DNA of 64,000 nt, from positions 176,600,494 through 176,664,493 of the forward strand of contig JARYHS010008074.1 in assembly GCA_031002005.1 (NCBI GenBank), given 5' to 3'. Source of the DNA: Vandiemenella viatica (Eukaryota > Arthropoda > Insecta > Orthoptera > Morabidae). The notes below the pieces were generated by a model, which was not told the DNA's origin, did no database searches, and saw only the letters and a list, made by a program, of their open reading frames with translations. A program made the translations under genes and the position numbers. This document shows, piece after piece, positions 58,790 to 64,000 of the stretch (positions are counted from its first letter, which is position 1; each line of letters opens with the position of its first letter).

Positions 58790-60905
58790 CAACAAGAAGT
58801 TACAAAACAGAATATGAGTACAGACCAATTATACTGCTTTGTTCCGTAAAGGCTGACGAGGGAGTGTATTAGGAGGATTACCGCTTTAGGGCACTAGGAA
58901 AGGCAGCTATATATAATTTTCGAGAAATATGGTAGACTAGTTTACAATTATGTAATTTTTGAAAGTGCAACGACTTTTCCTCATTATCAATTTTGGTAGA
59001 TTTTATCGCATTTCAGTTCGTCAGTAGCATTTGTGATATAGTTTTAACTACTGGCTACTTCAGTTAATATTTCCAAGGAAATTACGTATGAACAGTACAT
59101 TAAGTCTTCTGTCAGTTTCAATGCTTCCTGTGTACTTTCCATTAGAGTTTCTAATTGCTACGTTAGTAACAGATCAAAATACAGAGAAGTATTTGTCTCC
59201 TTTGTTCAATTAACATGTAGTCGATATGTTGCGGGGATTCTCCATGCTTCCAGCAAATATGAGGTTCAAGCAAATAATTTTTGAGAATTTTCGCTGTGGA
59301 AAACGGCAGTGTAAAGTGGTTTCGCAGCTATGCAGATTAGTTATTTAGCTCTCATACTTAACAAACAAACTCAGCAACAGATTATTGACGACATTAATTG
59401 CAGTGAACATATTTAATATAGTCTATTAACAGTTATTTAGCAAGATAACGTAACAGACAGGGGAGAGGGGGAACTCTGTATTTTCTTATTTTTTTAGAAA
59501 CTGCTCGCAAAACGTTTTAATCGTGATTTCCTTTGAGGTATAGCATTTTGTCTTCAGTAACATAAGCAAAAACAATCGTTAATTTCATTACGTAAAGTGG
59601 ATATTATTATCAGTAAGCGATGGAAACCTATTTCCAGTGGAAGCCATTTCTCTTTACATGTCGTAAGTATATTTCTATATTGCTTATAACGGTCTTTACA
59701 TGCATCACAATGGCATGGTTATAGCGTTACGCAATGGAGCGTAATACTCCGTAATAGCAGGAACAAGATTGGGCACATTACCTCAATCGATCCACATCAG
59801 CACTGTGTATTTCATTTATATATTTTTTTACACTAAGTTGCTTTTAGATAGGCAGTTTTAATCCAGATAACCTGTATTCTCATTTCTTTTTTTTTTGTTG
59901 AAATTAGTGATTACCAGTCTGTTGACGAACTGAGAATGGCTGGTTCATCTCTTTTATTTAAATTTTGGTGCAGAAACAGTAGATTCTATTCAGACGGAGT
60001 AAGCTGACGTACATGCTTTGGGACAGTTGAATACAATACAGCTGACATGCTGGATAATTGGAATGGCAAGACACACCTACAGCTTAGAACAATTGCTCTA
60101 ATAATACATCGCCGTCAATACACACCAGTGGTGCATCACGATGTTACTTAGCAGCTCGCAATACCAAACGACTCTCTTCAAAGACGGCTCCGTCATTTCA
60201 GAAGTATTGTATAGACGCGCAGAAATCAGTTGCTATTAACTAGACTGACTAACAATATCTTTTCGCAAATGACTATACCGATAATCCGGTACATAGAGGA
60301 CTTGCTGCTGTCATTTAATTTACTTTCTTGAATTCTTTCTCTGGTGTAATACTGACACTGTCCACGTCTTGTCGCATTTTAATTTGAGGATGTTAGGCTC
60401 AGTAGACACACAATTAACAATCATCACATTTATTAGAGGTGAAACAGAGCGGTATTTTAGTTCATTAACTAAGGAGTCTGATTGAACATTTAAAGTTCGC
60501 CAGTTCGATTCGAGATTTCGGTTGGGATTTTCAAAGACCCTTAACCTGTCCTTCATCTCTCGCAACGCTTGCTTTCTGTGCTTGAGGTATGCTAGAACGA
60601 TTTTATAATCACAATCCACGTTAAACTTCACATCCTCTACACCCGTTAGGATTACTGGATTAGGATAGGTGGATGCAATAGAGACGAAATGCGCAGTTGG
60701 TAAGAAACACTGTAACCTGGTCATTAAGACCTCACGAAATGACTACATTACGGGGAACTCACTGAAGATTAATTATAAGGTCATATTGTCTCAGTATGAT
60801 ATGAGAAATTTTCATGAGATCATGACGAGAGGTATGACGTGCTATGAAGGAACGGAGGCGATTACATGCCATTGTGAATTTCACTTGTTATTACTATATT
60901 TTTCA
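58790..60905. other. Gene-free stretch with one unexplained ORF
   Basis: Mostly AT-rich spacer. The minus ORF at 60320-60724 (134 codons, starts MTRLQCFLPTAH) has a charged central part (LKHRKQALREMKDRLRVFEN) but no domain that I recognise. It might be an exon or a repeat fragment, or chance. Confidence 0.45.
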
Positions 60906-60909
60906 ACCG

Positions 60910-61125
60910 ATTTTTTTTTATATTTTTCTTCGAACTTTACGGGTAGTTCGTGTCGATGTCATTAGAGTTGGTGAAGGATGTGGACAAGGAATGAGAAAGA
61001 AAACGTCCATGGTATTTTGAAGGAACCGTTCTGGCATGGAAAATAGGAATCGGGATAGCGGGGATTTGAATCAACATAATCCAGAATGCTAGGCCCAAGC
61101 GTAGCCGCTCACCCATCGGGCTCTG
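60910..61125 (-). repeat. tRNA-derived SINE, main family, diverged copy
   Basis: Minus-strand landmarks: gagcccgatgggtgagcggc head, lost first part of the B box, tttccatgccagaacggttc, ccatggacgtttt, and ctaatgacatcgaca at the end, with a T-run (tail) near 60910-60920 on the plus strand. Confidence 0.75.
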
Positions 61126-61129
61126 TAAC

Positions 61130-62280
61130 TGGTAATAAACAGCTAACGTCGAAATTTTAATTATTTAAAAGCTCTGTCTTCATCAAAATTTTGTTTTCCC
61201 TTTTCAAATGAAATATTTTATTCACTTTCAATCCCTTTGGTTGCAACATTTCGAGAAATAAAGCCCCGATAGTGAGTAAAACAAATGTCAATGTGACATA
61301 GGTAAGTCCTCTTTCTGCAAGGGAGATTCAAGCCCAATTGGCAAAGAAGAGTTGCAAAAGAGTCCTTGATATTAATACTTATTTCGCGTTCCCTCAAAAT
61401 ATCTTGATCTATCTATATTAAGAAAACATTCTGCCTACAACTAATTGTCTTTTTAGTTCTATAAAACTGCCCACTTCATCTTTCTTGAGATTCCTGTAGT
61501 CATTTTTATTTCGATCATTTCGTACACCGTGCTGGTGCTGCAATCTCTTTTAATTTCTTGTGATTCAGGTTGTTGCTTCTTAAGTCCCTTCTATGATTTC
61601 CTATTTCCTTTAGTTGATTTCGTTTTCGATGTTTTCCCTCAGTTCTGCCATTAGATCTTCTGCTCCATGGAAGAATCATTTGGTTAGCTGGAATCCGACT
61701 GTATGGTCAGTGTTCATTCCTACTTTCTTCAGTTTCACATCATATTTATAACGGCTTGGGCATAATCAACAGGGGTCTATAGGTTTACTTCTGTGTCTGA
61801 AATTTGGTTCTCAGTCTTAATTAAAAAGATGATAACTCATTATATCTTCTTGATAGCGCTATACTAAAATGATTTTTGACAAGGGTGCCTGCTACAATCA
61901 GGTTTCGTACCAATAACGTTGTATCTAGATCCTTTCTTTTCCATATATCTAAACACTCTTAGATATTTTTTCCACCTTTTAGCCATCTACAACTTTCCAT
62001 TTTACAATTACTATTAGAGTTTCCAACCCATTAAACATCTGACGCTTAAGTATTCTGTATATTTTCTACACATCACAACAATTTCTTGAGAAATTGGAGT
62101 GTATATTTGCACTTTTGGGTAAATATTTCTTTACTTCCTTGTCATTAAAATTGTTAGGATGCTGCTCGTTATACGAAGGTGCTCTAAAGAGTTGCTGGCA
62201 TCTGCATGAACATGTGAAAGAAAATATTTTCAGCAACATTTAATAGATAACATTACCATCTCTGGATTAGAAGAAGCCTG
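61130..62280. other. Gene-free stretch
   Basis: No gene recognised. The part at 61480-62000 has the look of a decayed minus-strand coding repeat (few stops over short stretches) but I found no motif to name it. Confidence 0.45.
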
Positions 62281-62282
62281 TT

Positions 62283-62474
62283 GAATTAGTGGTCAACACG
62301 GGAGGTAGGCTCGATTCAACCACATTTCGTTTTCAATGTTTTATTGAAATCACTCGAGGCGAACGTTGGGATGGATACTTCAGGAGACCATGGACGAATT
62401 ATTCATGCATCCTCTCTCTGTTCTATTAAATCGACGTCGACCAGCTATAAATCGTCAAGGGACAAAACAAAAAT
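62283..62474 (+). repeat. tRNA-derived SINE, main family, diverged copy
   Basis: gtggtcaacacgggaggtag and gctcgattcaacc correspond to the tRNA part, then ttgttttcaatg-like, atcactcgaggcgaacg, ccatggacgaattattc, and aatcgacgtcgaccagctat, then an A-rich end. The B box and the middle of the body are mutated. Confidence 0.7.
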
Positions 62475-64000
62475 CTAGGCCAAAAACTTTTAGGATCACG
62501 CTCGAAAATCAAACTCTTGATATTTTACCATACATCACAAACCTATTATATCGTCAGTTACTTATGTGTTAAGTTCCCTGTACGGAAACATTGTGCTTCC
62601 TAATCACAACACTTTGGATTAGATTTTTTTGAATCAGTGAATGGTTATATGATGTACCGCAAGCTGTTGTCATTCAATTTAATCTCATTAACCCTGACAA
62701 TATTTGAGTTAAATTGGTTAATATAAGTATGTAAACACTTTAAACTACAAATCTCATTAAAAATTCTAAAACTTCTTATTTATTGTGTAATAAGTATTTT
62801 TTTAAAATTGTTAACCAAGACTAATTCCTTCACTGTCCCAATCTTAAGATCCTTCGTGGATATTTTTTTGAATCCAGAAAGTTTTACGCGAGGTGAAAAC
62901 AGTTCAAGCTAATTATAAAGCATTATATTTCCTCGGGTTACCCTTTGGCTATTTCTACATAGACTTCTCCATCCAGATTCTTAGATAACTTCTAACTCAA
63001 TTCCAAATCTGAGGACAAAAAATATCAGCTCAATCATCCTCCTATAAGGTGGCCTTTAACAACCGATACCTGAATAAATGCTGAGTTGAGCTTGTATGCT
63101 GCTAACGCACCTGTATGCTGGTACCCTTCAGCTGTGTTCTGTGGTAATTTTTAAATGTTCACTTATCTATGATTCTCATTTTTGGAGGGGAGAACATATG
63201 CCAAACGATCAGATAACAATATACCCTACATCAAAATAATTTTTGTAGAGATTTTTCAGTGAATCACTACACTTATTCCATCTGTTCCCTACATGTTTAA
63301 AATAATGGTTTTCTTGTATAAATATGTATTCAGTGTGTTTAATATCTCCAGACAATTTAAAAGAAGTAATCATGTAAATGTTCAACCTGAACTGTGAAGT
63401 CGTTTCCTCTGTTATTTCAGTGAACGATTTTTATGAATTAGAAAATACACTGATTCATAAATATTTTCATAATTTTTTCACTACAGTATTAAGATTAAAT
63501 TACACATTTAATTTTCTGCCCAAATTTCTAGTCTGTTCTTAATTATTTGGCTAAAATTTGACAAATGTGCTTATAAATTGGAAGTAATGTGTGGATATTC
63601 GTCATGGTAAAAGCAGTGTAAACTGAGTTATATTTTTCTTAAGCAAAGCTGTGACATTTCAGTTATTTTAAATGACGTGACTTTATGTAAAAAATAATAG
63701 AAATTATAACGATATTTCATTTTTAATGGAAACGTATCATGATGTCGAGGTAAAATATTTTTTGGAGTTTTTGCTACTGTATGAAGGGCTCTTTCAACGA
63801 CAATATTTTAGTTTATTTATCTCGAGCAAATGTTTCATTTGTCATAAAATTATTCTAATAAACTCTCTCTGTTCCTGTATTAATTAAAGAACTGGATTTG
63901 TGTTTGTGATTTATATTTCTTTGATTTCGTCAACACAACTTAAATAAAGGAATTTAACAGTTTAAACTTATTAGTTACCAGGACTGAGAAATTTAAGATA
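62475..64000. other. Gene-free, AT-rich stretch
   Basis: I see no gene, SINE or LINE to the end of the window. Confidence 0.6.

Noticed and set aside
1..64000. CRISPR arrays, bacterial operons, ribosome binding sites
   Set aside because: None seen; the base composition, repeats and lack of dense ORFs point to an insect nuclear genome.

Overview
This is AT-rich, intron- or intergenic-type DNA from an animal nuclear genome, almost certainly an insect. Evidence: no dense open reading frames, decayed jockey/CR1-type and RTE-type LINE fragments, a mariner transposase pseudogene, a Tc1-like end, and many tRNA-derived SINEs. The mix, above all the repeated tRNA-derived SINE with a promoter-like head followed by a long conserved body, suggests a polyneopteran (stick insect, cockroach/termite or orthopteran relative). 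That placement is inference. No host protein-coding gene is recognisable; almost all listed ORFs look like chance frames or shadows of repeats.

Layout. 1-7 kb: a weak tRNA-derived SINE, a jockey-type ORF1 fragment ending in a long poly(A), a 1000-base assembly gap (5087-6086), and a frameshifted copy of a repeat-borne protein family of unknown function (6370-7000, minus). 7-16.3 kb: AT-rich spacer with a hairpin motif, two more SINEs, a LINE 3' end (11505-11987), a SINE, a Tc1-like end and a decayed LINE C-terminus. 16-30 kb: mostly featureless, with a GC-richer island at 21.2-21.66 kb, a LINE 3' end at 21.95-22.33 kb, two SINEs and a LINE scrap. 30-32 kb: a nearly perfect 340-base palindrome bounded by a 12-base duplication, then a LINE fragment with a SINE inserted in it. 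32-40 kb: spacer holding a 274-base inverted-repeat element flanked by a perfect 13-base direct repeat. 40-41.5 kb: a strong CpG island (the best promoter candidate in the window) followed by a diverged tandem repeat of about 160 bases. 43.65-45.39 kb: the longest LINE copy, with a reverse transcriptase domain. 46-50 kb: a cluster of four tRNA-SINEs and a probable non-autonomous hAT element. 50-64 kb: two GC-richer blocks that could be conserved non-coding elements, an RTE-type LINE scrap, more SINEs, and a dead mariner at 55.6-56.8 kb.

The sequence-level highlights are structural: two short inverted-repeat elements with unusually long target duplications, a recurrent CTGANGA/stem/GAAACG hairpin motif that resembles a hammerhead ribozyme core, and a high-copy orphan protein fragment. 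All coding elements seen here are broken, so nothing in the window is expected to be an active autonomous transposon.
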